DNA of 26,589 nucleotides from an uncultured bacterium (GTDB lineage Bacteria > Bacillota > Clostridia > Oscillospirales > Ruminococcaceae), in assembly GCA_905214345.1 (NCBI GenBank), contig CAJMLV010000038.1:1-26589 (forward strand). Reading direction: 5' to 3'. The notes below the pieces were generated by a model. The model was not told the origin of the DNA and did not search any database. It worked only from the letters and a program-made list of their open reading frames with translations. Shown piece by piece: positions 7,284-13,682 of the stretch. Position 1 is the stretch's first letter. Every line of letters begins with the position of its first letter. Both the position numbers and the translations under genes were made by a program.

Positions 7284-7461
7284 AGGATGACCCCCAATAC
7301 ACTTTGTATGTTGTATGGTCGGTTTTTGGCCGCCGTGCAATATTCTATCACAACGCCGGCGGTTTTCCCATGGATTTTGGGCCCGATACGCCGCGGCCCG
7401 TCAGTGCGGCAAATTCCGGGACCGCGGTTTGCATCTTTGTTGTTTTTGGGGTTATGCGGGC

Positions 7462-8007
7462 TTACAGAGCCTCGGTGTGCAGGACCCGTCCGTCCAGATC
7501 CTTCCAGACGGCGCAATCTTCTTGCAGGATCATATATCCCCGGGCAGAATTTTCCTTGGGGATGGAGACCGAACCCGGGTTGAAATAGAAGTTATCCTGC
7601 CCGAAAGGCTGCCATGCCGGAACATGGGTGTGGCCGTGGAGCAGAATATCCCCCTTGTGCAGGGCGGGCAGCTGCTTCATGTGATAGTGGTGGCCGTGGG
7701 TGGCAAAAATCATCCGCTTGCCCGCAAACAGCAGGCAGTAGTCCGCCATCACGGGGAATTCCAGCACCATCTGGTCCACCTCGGTGTCGCAGTTGCCCCG
7801 CACACAGGCCAGATCATTGGCCCGGGCATTGAGCATGGCCGCCACCGCCTTGGGGTCGTATTCCTCCGGCAGGGCGTTGCGGGGTCCGTGGTACAGGATA
7901 TCCCCCAGCAGCACAAGGCGGTCGGGCTGTTCGGCATCCATGGCCCGCAGCAGTTCCCGGCAATATCTAGCCGAGCCGTGAATATCGGATGCGATCATCA
8001 GTTTCAT
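7462..8007 (-). CDS. YfcE/MJ0936-type metallophosphoesterase
   Basis: A 181-residue calcineurin-like phosphoesterase, cytosolic. The metal-binding blocks are complete and in order: D8-x-H10 (ASDIHG), GDILYHGPRN, GNCD (the GNH/D block), GHHYH and HGHTH. E. coli YfcE and archaeal MJ0936 hydrolyse phosphodiester model substrates with divalent metal; the physiological substrate is not settled (family knowledge). The C-terminal FNPGSVSIPKE is also typical. SD GGGGAGA precedes the ATG. It starts 16 nt after the GNAT gene, so the two are probably co-transcribed. No clear terminator follows it. Confidence 0.9.
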   Translation of the reverse strand: MKLMIASDIHGSARYCRELLRAMDAEQPDRLVLLGDILYHGPRNALPEEYDPKAVAAMLNARANDLACVRGNCDTEVDQMVLEFPVMADYCLLFAGKRMIFATHGHHYHMKQLPALHKGDILLHGHTHVPAWQPFGQDNFYFNPGSVSIPKENSARGYMILQEDCAVWKDLDGRVLHTEAL

Positions 8008-8023
8008 GGCAAATCTCCCCTTT

Positions 8024-8509
8024 TCAGAATGTCAGGCGCATCTGGTGCCAGCGTACCCCACCGTGAACAGAACCGCAGAAGCCTTCGTCCACAAAACCCA
8101 GGGAGGCATAATAAGCCAGCCGGTGTTCCTTGCAGGTCAGCACCAGCCCCCGCCGTCCCTGGCTGCGGGCGTGTTCGGTCATAGCCTGCACCAGCCGGGC
8201 GCCAAAGCCCTTGCGGCGGTCCTGTTCCCGCACATCCAGACCGAAGATCATTTGCCAGGCCCCCTGCTCATTGTGCAGTTCCGCCTGCTCATACATACGG
8301 TCCTCCAGATCGGGCAGGTCAGTGACCATGCCGTTGATGAAACCCACCAGTTCCCCTTTCTCGTTGAGCAAAAGAAGGAAATGGGCGGCAAACACCTCCA
8401 GGCGGCGCTCCAGCGCCTGGGGCGTGGCGGCTTCTGCCGCAGGGAAACAGGCCGCTTCCAGAGCAGCGATGGCCTGCAGGTCCCCGGGCTGCGCGGTTCG
8501 TATGGTCAT
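8024..8509 (-). CDS. GNAT-family N-acetyltransferase
   Basis: A 161-residue single-domain acetyltransferase, cytosolic. The acetyl-CoA pyrophosphate loop is RRKGFGARLV (the R/Q-x-x-G-x-G/A motif), preceded by the strand MIFGLDVREQDR. The final motif is YYASLGFVDEG, the usual Y-x-x-x-GF end. The N-terminal IRTAQPGDLQAIAALE is the common GNAT beginning. The overall pattern resembles the serotonin-acetyltransferase-like (AANAT-like) branch seen in Firmicutes, so an amine substrate is possible but undetermined. SD AGGAAGG precedes the ATG. A strong terminator lies only 25-47 nt upstream, which leaves no room for a full promoter between it and the gene. Confidence 0.9.
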   Translation of the reverse strand: MTIRTAQPGDLQAIAALEAACFPAAEAATPQALERRLEVFAAHFLLLLNEKGELVGFINGMVTDLPDLEDRMYEQAELHNEQGAWQMIFGLDVREQDRRKGFGARLVQAMTEHARSQGRRGLVLTCKEHRLAYYASLGFVDEGFCGSVHGGVRWHQMRLTF

Positions 8510-8533
8510 GGGTGATTCTTCCTTCCTGTTTTG

Positions 8534-8556
8534 AAAAAAGCCCGGCGGCGCCGGGC
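8534..8556 (-). terminator. Intrinsic terminator between SASA esterase and GNAT gene
   Basis: A perfect 7-bp GC stem, GCCCGGC (8540-8546) with GCCGGGC (8550-8556) and a 3-nt loop. On the minus strand it is followed by TTTTTT (8539-8534). It lies 11 nt after the stop of the esterase gene. Confidence 0.85.
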
Positions 8557-8566
8557 AGTTTCCGTT

Positions 8567-9331
8567 TTATTGCATCATTTTGCCGAAGGCGGTACCCGCC
8601 CGGGCGCCAACTTCTTCATACGCCTGCTGATGATAATGGAAATGGTCCTTCATCAGAGGCAGGCAGTGGGCAAAGCTCCCCACCATAGCCACATCGGGCA
8701 GTTCTTCGCAAAGCTGTTCCTGGGCCCGGCGGATGACCTCATACCGGGCATCCACCGCCAGGCTATTCTCGCCATCATGGGAGGTGGGATAGACAGCATA
8801 GTTGAAATGGCCGATCTGGATCAGGCCGCACTGTTCGGCCCCCGCCTGTTTGAGCATATCCCAGATGCGGGCAAAGTTCTGCCGGTATTCCTCACCGGTC
8901 ACGGCATGGTCGCCGTCGGTCTCCCCCTGGCACCACACCACCAGAGTATGGGCAGGCACAATTCCCCGGCTCTGCAAGAAAGCCCGGGCATCCCGCAGCC
9001 GGTCGGCGGCGTCGGCGGCCAGGGTTTCCAGCCAGCGGGCGGTGGAAGTGCCGCCTTCCGAGGCAGACACCGCCACCACGCTGCGTCCGGTGGCCGCCGC
9101 ATAGGCGTTGATAAAAGCGGAAACCATACTGCCGGATTTTTTATCTTCGTCATCAATGCCGCCGGCACGGTTTTCGGCATAGCCGAAAGGTTCCGCAATG
9201 GGCACCAAACGGTCCGGCGCGGTGACGGCGCGGTATTCCATCCCCACAGAAGGCAGGCAGGGCTGTGCCGCTTGGGCTTCGCCCCGGCCTGCCATATTGG
9301 ACTGGCCCGCAAACAGGATCAGATCGGTCAT
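8567..9331 (-). CDS. SASA-domain (sialate O-acetylesterase-like) SGNH hydrolase
   Basis: A 254-residue protein that starts directly with LILFAGQSNMAG, the nucleophile block of the SASA/CE6 group (catalytic Ser in GQSNM). It continues with SASEGGTS and WCQGETDG (the conserved block III-like element) and ends with KDHFHYHQQAYEEVG, which supplies the catalytic Asp-His pair. These enzymes remove O-acetyl groups from sialic acid or from plant polysaccharides (family knowledge). There is no signal peptide, so it would act on imported sugars in the cytosol. It follows queA by 12 nt with SD AAGGGGG and ends at a terminator. Functional linkage to queA is not evident. The substrate is not predictable from this sequence. 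Confidence 0.88.
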   Translation of the reverse strand: MTDLILFAGQSNMAGRGEAQAAQPCLPSVGMEYRAVTAPDRLVPIAEPFGYAENRAGGIDDEDKKSGSMVSAFINAYAAATGRSVVAVSASEGGTSTARWLETLAADAADRLRDARAFLQSRGIVPAHTLVVWCQGETDGDHAVTGEEYRQNFARIWDMLKQAGAEQCGLIQIGHFNYAVYPTSHDGENSLAVDARYEVIRRAQEQLCEELPDVAMVGSFAHCLPLMKDHFHYHQQAYEEVGARAGTAFGKMMQ

Positions 9332-9343
9332 GGCACGTCCCCC

Positions 9344-10372
9344 TTACTCGATGAGCATGGCGTCGCCAAAGGAGAAGAAGCGGTACTTTTCCTGCACCGC
9401 CACCTTGTAGGCTGCCATGGTCTTTTCGTAACCGTAGAAGGCAGAGATGAGCATGATGAGGGTGCTTTCCGGCAGGTGGAAGTTGGTGACCAGGGCATCG
9501 ATGGCATGCAGCTCCACACCGGGATACAGGAAGATGTCGGTGCTGCCGCTGCAGGCCACGATCTTGCCGTAGCGGGCCCAGACTGCTTCCAGGGTACGGC
9601 AGCTGGTGGTGCCCACGGCCACCACCAGGTGGCCGCCGGCGCGGGCTTCGTTGATGGCTGCCGCGGCGGCTTCGTCCACGCAGTACCATTCGCTGTGCAT
9701 CTGGTGGTCCTCGATAGACTCCTCGTTCACCGGGCGGAAGGTGCCGAGACCCACATGCAGGGTCACCTCCACGATCTTGACGCCCTTGTCCTGAATGGTC
9801 TTGAGCAGTTCCGGGGTAAAATGCAGCCCGGCGGTGGGAGCGGCGGCGCTGCCCAGTTCCTTGGCGTAGACAGTCTGGTACTGGCTCTGGTCCTCCAGCT
9901 GCTTGGTGATGTAGGGCGGCAGGGGCATTTTGCCGAACTCATCCAGCTTCTCATACAAAGTCTGGGTATCATAGGAGAAGGTCACCAGCTTGTTGCCGTC
10001 GGGCAGCGTTTCATCCACCACGGCGGTCAGGCTGCCGTCACCGAATTTCAGGTGGGTGCCTGCCTGCATGCGGCGGCCCGGACGGGCCAGACACTCCCAG
10101 GTATCCCCCTTTGCCTGGCGCAGCAGCAACACTTCGCACACGGCGCCGGTGGGGACCTTTTCCCCGATGAGGCGGGCGGGCAGGACCTTGGAATTGTTCA
10201 CCACCAGCACGTCTCCCGCGTTCAGATGGGAAGGCAGGTCGTGGAAAATTTCGTGTTTGATGGAATCGTCGGCGCGGTTCAGCACCATCAGCCGGGCGCT
10301 GTCACGGGGGTCGGCGGGTTCCTGGGCAATCAGCTCTTTGGGAAGATCATACCAAAAGTCTTTTTTCAGCAT
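9344..10372 (-). CDS. queA: S-adenosylmethionine:tRNA ribosyltransferase-isomerase QueA
   Basis: A 342-residue enzyme of normal family length that transfers the ribosyl part of SAM to 7-aminomethyl-7-deazaguanine in tRNA, giving epoxyqueuosine. Signatures in order: N-terminal DFWYDLPKELIAQEP, VVNNSKVLPARL, MPLPPYI, GSAAAPTAGLHFT, HVGLGTFRPV, MHSE, VGTTSCRTLE and TNFHLPESTLIM, all highly characteristic. SD AAAGGAT precedes the ATG. It is the first gene of a two-gene unit with the SASA esterase. No other queuosine gene (tgt, queG/H) is in the window, although tgt often lies beside queA in other bacteria. Confidence 0.97.
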   Translation of the reverse strand: MLKKDFWYDLPKELIAQEPADPRDSARLMVLNRADDSIKHEIFHDLPSHLNAGDVLVVNNSKVLPARLIGEKVPTGAVCEVLLLRQAKGDTWECLARPGRRMQAGTHLKFGDGSLTAVVDETLPDGNKLVTFSYDTQTLYEKLDEFGKMPLPPYITKQLEDQSQYQTVYAKELGSAAAPTAGLHFTPELLKTIQDKGVKIVEVTLHVGLGTFRPVNEESIEDHQMHSEWYCVDEAAAAAINEARAGGHLVVAVGTTSCRTLEAVWARYGKIVACSGSTDIFLYPGVELHAIDALVTNFHLPESTLIMLISAFYGYEKTMAAYKVAVQEKYRFFSFGDAMLIE

Positions 10373-10392
10373 AGTTTTGCATCCTTTTTACG

Positions 10393-10421
10393 TTGACAAT
10401 CAGGGGCGGCAATGCTATTAT
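10393..10421 (+). promoter_or_regulatory. Consensus promoter of the lysine-regulated asd operon
   Basis: TTGACA (10393-10398), a 17-nt spacer, then TATTAT (10416-10421). The expected start near 10428 is just before the riboswitch leader. A weaker minus-strand candidate for queA (TGAACA, 16 nt, CATAAT at 10417-10422) overlaps the same -10, so the two divergent promoters may compete. Confidence 0.85.
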
Positions 10422-10429
10422 GAACACAT

Positions 10430-10454
10430 GGCGGCGGCTGTTCAGACCGCTGCC
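10430..10454 (+). other. Leader hairpin upstream of the lysine aptamer
   Basis: GGCGGCGG (10430-10437) pairs with CCGCTGCC (10447-10454), 8 bp with one G-U, leaving a 9-nt loop. It begins within a few bases of the predicted transcript start and directly precedes the aptamer P1 strand. It could protect the 5' end or help the aptamer fold. The function is inferred. Confidence 0.5.
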
Positions 10455-10456
10455 CG

Positions 10457-10680
10457 AACACAGAGGCGCGGGCAACATCAGTATCCGCAGGTTTTCGGCC
10501 AGCCAGGCAGCGGCCGCGGAGAAAGGGTTTCCCGCCGAAGGCGATGCACGGCACGCATCGGCCTGGGTCCGCCGCCGAACAGGGACGGAACTGTCATGCC
10601 GGATTCCGGTATGGTGCGCTGTGTTGTATGCAATGTACCATTATATTGCATTTTGTGCCGGTTTTCAAGCCGGTTTTTTT
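10457..10680 (+). ncRNA. Lysine riboswitch (L-box) with intrinsic terminator
   Basis: The leader shows the conserved core of the lysine aptamer in order: AGAGGCGCG after the 5' P1 strand, AGTA, GAAAGGG, CCGCCGAAGG, GCATCGGCCTGGG, a second GCCGAAC and ACTGTCATGCCGG, then GCGCTGTG. Helix P1 is formed by AACACAG (10457-10463) with CTGTGTT (10619-10625), a perfect 7-bp match. The expression platform follows: a TGCAAT/ATTGCA hairpin (10629-10650), then a terminator stem at 10657-10673 with seven T's. This is the layout of lysine-OFF transcriptional control (established for lysC leaders of Firmicutes). The downstream genes are the lysine/diaminopimelate genes asd, dapA and dapB, which fits exactly. 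Confidence 0.93.
10657..10680 (+). terminator. Riboswitch terminator before asd
   Basis: GCCGGTT (10657-10663) pairs with AGCCGGT (10668-10674), two of the pairs being G-U, with a 4-nt loop. A run of T's follows to 10680. It is expected to form when lysine holds P1 closed. A further hairpin without a T-run, GGCGGAG (10718-10724) with CTCCGCC (10730-10736), lies between it and asd. Confidence 0.8.
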
Positions 10681-10796
10681 ATTGCCTTCGGGTGATGGGA
10701 AGCCGCAGACAAACCAAGGCGGAGAGAACCTCCGCCGGATGTGCCGCATAGAATGGATTGTATGCAGGGCACAGCACGAAAGGAAGGTATGTAAAG

Positions 10797-11873
10797 ATGA
10801 AACAGTACAAAGTTGGCGTTGTCGGCGCGACCGGCATGGTCGGGCAGCGGTTTGTGACCCTGCTGGCCCAGCACCCCTGGTTCCACATCACCGCGCTGGC
10901 GGCTTCCGCCCGTTCCGCCGGCCAGACCTACGAGAAGGCCGTGGGCAGCCGCTGGGCCATGCAGACTCCCATGCCGGACAGTGTGAAGGACATGGTTGTC
11001 ATGGACGCTGCCGATGTGCAGGCGGTGGCCGACAAGGTCGATTTTGTTTTCTGCGCCGTCAATATGAAGAAGGATGAGATCAAGGCTCTGGAAGAGGCCT
11101 ACGCCAAGGCGGAATGCCCGGTGGTCTCCAACAACAGCGCTCACCGCTTCACCCCGGACGTGCCCATGGTGGTGCCCGAGATCAACGCCGACCACATCGA
11201 GATCATTCCCGCCCAGCGCAAGCGCCTGGGCACCAAGCGCGGTTTCATCGCCGTAAAGAGCAACTGCAGCCTGCAGAGCTATGTGCCTGCCCTGCACCCC
11301 CTGCGTGAGTACGGCATCAACAAGTGCCTGGTCTGCACCTATCAGGCCATCTCCGGCGCCGGCAAGACGTTTGAAACCTTCCCGGATATTCTGGACAACG
11401 TCATCCCCTACATCGGCGGCGAGGAAGAAAAGAGCGAGCAGGAACCCCTGAAGCTGTGGGGCCACATCGAGGGCGACCGCATCGTTTCCGCCGACGGCCC
11501 ATCCTTCACCGCCCAGTGCCTGCGCGTGCCCGTGTCTGACGGCCATGTGGGCGCGGTGTTCGTGAGCTTTGAACACAAGCCCAGCAAGGAAGAGATCCTC
11601 TCCGCCTGGGCCCAGTTCCACGGCGCTGCCCAGGACCTGCAGCTGCCCAGCGCCCCGAAGCAGTTCCTGCACTACTTTGAAGAGAACGACCGTCCCCAGC
11701 CCAAGCTGGACCGCATGATCGAAAACGGCATGGCCGTGAGCATCGGCCGCCTGCGTGAGGACACCCAGTACGATTACAAGTTCGTCTGCCTGTCCCACAA
11801 CACCCTGCGCGGCGCAGCGGGCGGCGCCGTTCTGCTGGCGGAACTGCTGGCAGCCAAGGGCTACCTGGACTGA
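10797..11873 (+). CDS. asd: Aspartate-semialdehyde dehydrogenase (archaeal/fungal type)
   Basis: A 358-residue cytosolic enzyme that reduces aspartyl-4-phosphate to aspartate semialdehyde with NADPH, the branch point to lysine, DAP, threonine and methionine. Visible: the Rossmann motif GATGMVGQ (10-17), the strand VDFVFCAVN, SNNSAHRF, and the active-site cysteine in KSNCSLQ (about C157), where other members have (P)NCST. It also has AISGAGKTFET and VPVSDGHVGAV. Length and the SNNSAHR/AISGAG pattern fit the archaeal/fungal subfamily common in Clostridia rather than E. coli Asd. I chose ATG at 10797 over an in-frame TTG at 10758 because AAAGGAAGG precedes it and the motif-bearing protein starts there. 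It is the first gene after the lysine riboswitch. Confidence 0.95.
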   Translation: MKQYKVGVVGATGMVGQRFVTLLAQHPWFHITALAASARSAGQTYEKAVGSRWAMQTPMPDSVKDMVVMDAADVQAVADKVDFVFCAVNMKKDEIKALEEAYAKAECPVVSNNSAHRFTPDVPMVVPEINADHIEIIPAQRKRLGTKRGFIAVKSNCSLQSYVPALHPLREYGINKCLVCTYQAISGAGKTFETFPDILDNVIPYIGGEEEKSEQEPLKLWGHIEGDRIVSADGPSFTAQCLRVPVSDGHVGAVFVSFEHKPSKEEILSAWAQFHGAAQDLQLPSAPKQFLHYFEENDRPQPKLDRMIENGMAVSIGRLREDTQYDYKFVCLSHNTLRGAAGGAVLLAELLAAKGYLD

Positions 11874-11912
11874 TCCCCCATTTTTGCCTTTGCACAAGAA
11901 GGAGACCCCCTT

Positions 11913-12806
11913 ATGAAGAAGCCTGTTTTTACCGGCGCCGGCGTGGCCATCATCACCCCCATGAACGCGGACGGCACGGTCAATTTCAATGAGCTGGGCC
12001 GCATCATCGATCACCAGATCGAGAACGGCACCGATGCCATCATCATCTGCGGCACCACCGGCGAATCCGCCACCCTGACCCACGAGGAGCATGTGGCCTG
12101 CATCCGCTATGCGGTGGAACGCACCGCTCACCGTGTTCCGGTGGTGGCAGGCACCGGTTCCAACCACACCGATTACGCCATCGAGCTTTCCCAGGAAGCG
12201 GAAAAGGCCGGGGCCGACGCCCTGCTGCTGGTCACCCCCTACTACAACAAAGCCAGCCAGGCCGGGCTGATCGCCCATTTCACCGCCATTGCCAAGTCCG
12301 TGTCTCTGCCCTGCATTCTGTACAATGTGCCTTCCCGCACCGGGTGCAACATTCAGCCTGCCACCCTGGCAAAGCTGGCCGAGATCCCCAACATCAATGC
12401 AGTGAAGGAAGCCACCGGCAATATCTCTCAGGTGGCCGACGTGGCCGCTCTGTGCGGAGAGAACCTGAACATCTACTCCGGCAACGACGACCAGATCGTG
12501 CCGGTGCTGTCCCTGGGCGGCAAGGGCGTGATCAGCGTTCTTTCCAACGTGGCGCCCCGCCAGGCCCACGACATCTGCCAGGCATGGTTTAACGGCAATC
12601 CTGTCGAAAGCCTGCGCCTGCAGCTGGAAGCCCTGCCCCTGTGCCATGCCCTGTTCGCCGATGTGAACCCCATCCCGGTGAAGTGGGCCATGAACCGCCT
12701 GGGCTGGGCCGCCGGTCCCCTGCGCCTGCCCCTGTGCGACCCCGACGAGGCCGTGCAGCAGCGCCTGGAGACGGAAATGAAGAAATACGGTCTTTTGAAG
12801 GACTGA
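11913..12806 (+). CDS. dapA: 4-hydroxy-tetrahydrodipicolinate synthase
   Basis: A 297-residue TIM-barrel aldolase that condenses pyruvate with aspartate semialdehyde, the first committed step to DAP and lysine. Visible: GTTGESAT (47-54, the threonine pair of the catalytic relay, with A for the usual P), YNVPSRTG with the catalytic tyrosine (about Y137) and arginine, and VKEATGN with the Schiff-base lysine (about K165). The C-terminal helical part is normal. Strong SD AGAAGGAGA precedes the ATG, 39 nt after asd. It is in the lysine-riboswitch transcript. A 12-bp hairpin with a T-run follows it. Whether the enzyme is lysine-inhibited, as in E. coli, cannot be read with confidence. Confidence 0.97.
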   Translation: MKKPVFTGAGVAIITPMNADGTVNFNELGRIIDHQIENGTDAIIICGTTGESATLTHEEHVACIRYAVERTAHRVPVVAGTGSNHTDYAIELSQEAEKAGADALLLVTPYYNKASQAGLIAHFTAIAKSVSLPCILYNVPSRTGCNIQPATLAKLAEIPNINAVKEATGNISQVADVAALCGENLNIYSGNDDQIVPVLSLGGKGVISVLSNVAPRQAHDICQAWFNGNPVESLRLQLEALPLCHALFADVNPIPVKWAMNRLGWAAGPLRLPLCDPDEAVQQRLETEMKKYGLLKD

Positions 12807-12814
12807 GTTTGAGC

Positions 12815-12878
12815 CACAGGGCCCGCCGTGTTCCGCCAAGCAAGCGGGCCGCCGCGGGCCCTGTGTGTCTTTTTCTGC
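12815..12878 (+). terminator. Terminator-like hairpin between dapA and dapB
   Basis: CACAGGGCCCGC (12815-12826) pairs perfectly with GCGGGCCCTGTG (12854-12865) and is followed by TGTCTTTTTCT. The 27-nt loop could hold inner pairing. No good promoter lies between it and dapB: TATAAT at 12881-12886 would start transcription downstream of the dapB SD and has no -35. It may therefore act as a partial terminator or an RNA-processing/stability element inside the operon. Confidence 0.65.
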
Positions 12879-12905
12879 AATATAATAAAGGAAGTGTATT
12901 TACCA

Positions 12906-13682
12906 ATGACCGATCTGATCATTCAGGGCATCGGTGGCCGCATGGGCCATGCGCTGCTGGAAAAAATCTCCGCCCGTGAGGACTGCCGCGTGGTGGCGGG
13001 CGTAGACCCCAACGCCGGAGATTCCGTGAACGGCATCCCGGTGTATCCCACCGTGAACGATCTGCCCGCCGGTACCAAGGGCGTCATCATCGACTTTACC
13101 TCTCCCGCCGGGGCAGTGGCTGCCGCCGAGTACGGCGCCGAGCACGGCATCCCCTGCGTCATCTGCTCCACCGGCCTGAACAAGGAGGAGGAAGCCCGCC
13201 TGGAAGCCGCCAGCGAAAAGGTGGCCGTCTTCCGCAGTGCCAACATGTCGGTGGGCATCAATGTGCTGATCGAGCTGTGCAAGCGGGCTGTGACCCTCTT
13301 TGACGGCGAGTTCGACATCGAAATCGTGGAAAAGCACCACCACAACAAGCTGGATGCTCCCAGCGGCACCGCTCTGATGATTGCGGATGCCATCAATACC
13401 CAGGCAGGCGGTCGGTATGAATATATCTACGACCGCCATGACGTGCGCCGCAAGCGCGGCGAGCAGGAACTGGGCATCAGCGCCGTGCGCGGCGGCGGCA
13501 TTGTGGGCGACCATGACGTGCTGTTCTGCGGCGCCGAGGAAGTGGTCACCCTGAGCCATGTGGCCCAGAGCCGCGGCGTCTTTGCTGACGGCGCCATCCA
13601 GGCCGCGCTTTTCCTGAACGGCCGCGCTCCCGGTTACTACACCATGAGCGACATGCTCCAGGGGAAACTGTCATGCGTATAA
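12906..13682 (+). CDS. dapB: 4-hydroxy-tetrahydrodipicolinate reductase
   Basis: A 258-residue reductase acting after DapA. Visible: the nucleotide-binding GIGGRMG (8-14), VIIDFTSP (the substrate-side DFT block), CSTGL, SANMSVGIN and the highly conserved EKHHHNKLDAPSGTA (about 142-156), with the catalytic His and Lys. Then RGGGIVGDHDVLF and HVAQSRGVFADGA follow at the expected place. I chose ATG at 12906 with AAGGAAG upstream; an in-frame GTG at 12828 would add 26 residues inside the hairpin region. The last codons overlap the start of the CapA-like gene by 10 nt, so translation of the two is likely coupled. Confidence 0.96.
   Translation: MTDLIIQGIGGRMGHALLEKISAREDCRVVAGVDPNAGDSVNGIPVYPTVNDLPAGTKGVIIDFTSPAGAVAAAEYGAEHGIPCVICSTGLNKEEEARLEAASEKVAVFRSANMSVGINVLIELCKRAVTLFDGEFDIEIVEKHHHNKLDAPSGTALMIADAINTQAGGRYEYIYDRHDVRRKRGEQELGISAVRGGGIVGDHDVLFCGAEEVVTLSHVAQSRGVFADGAIQAALFLNGRAPGYYTMSDMLQGKLSCV

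Noticed and set aside
7341..7461. A terminator after the yfcE-like gene
   Set aside because: CCGCGG-containing repeats are present but the stem is imperfect and no T-run follows on the minus strand.
8531..10396. A 621-codon open frame on the plus strand
   Set aside because: Antisense to the SASA esterase and queA, no motif, no SD.
10665..12839. A 724-codon open frame on the minus strand
   Set aside because: It is antisense to asd and dapA, which have full catalytic motifs and SD sequences; the frame itself shows low-complexity His/Gly/Val composition.
12881..12886. TATAAT as a separate dapB promoter
   Set aside because: No -35 at the right distance, and the start site would fall after the dapB SD.
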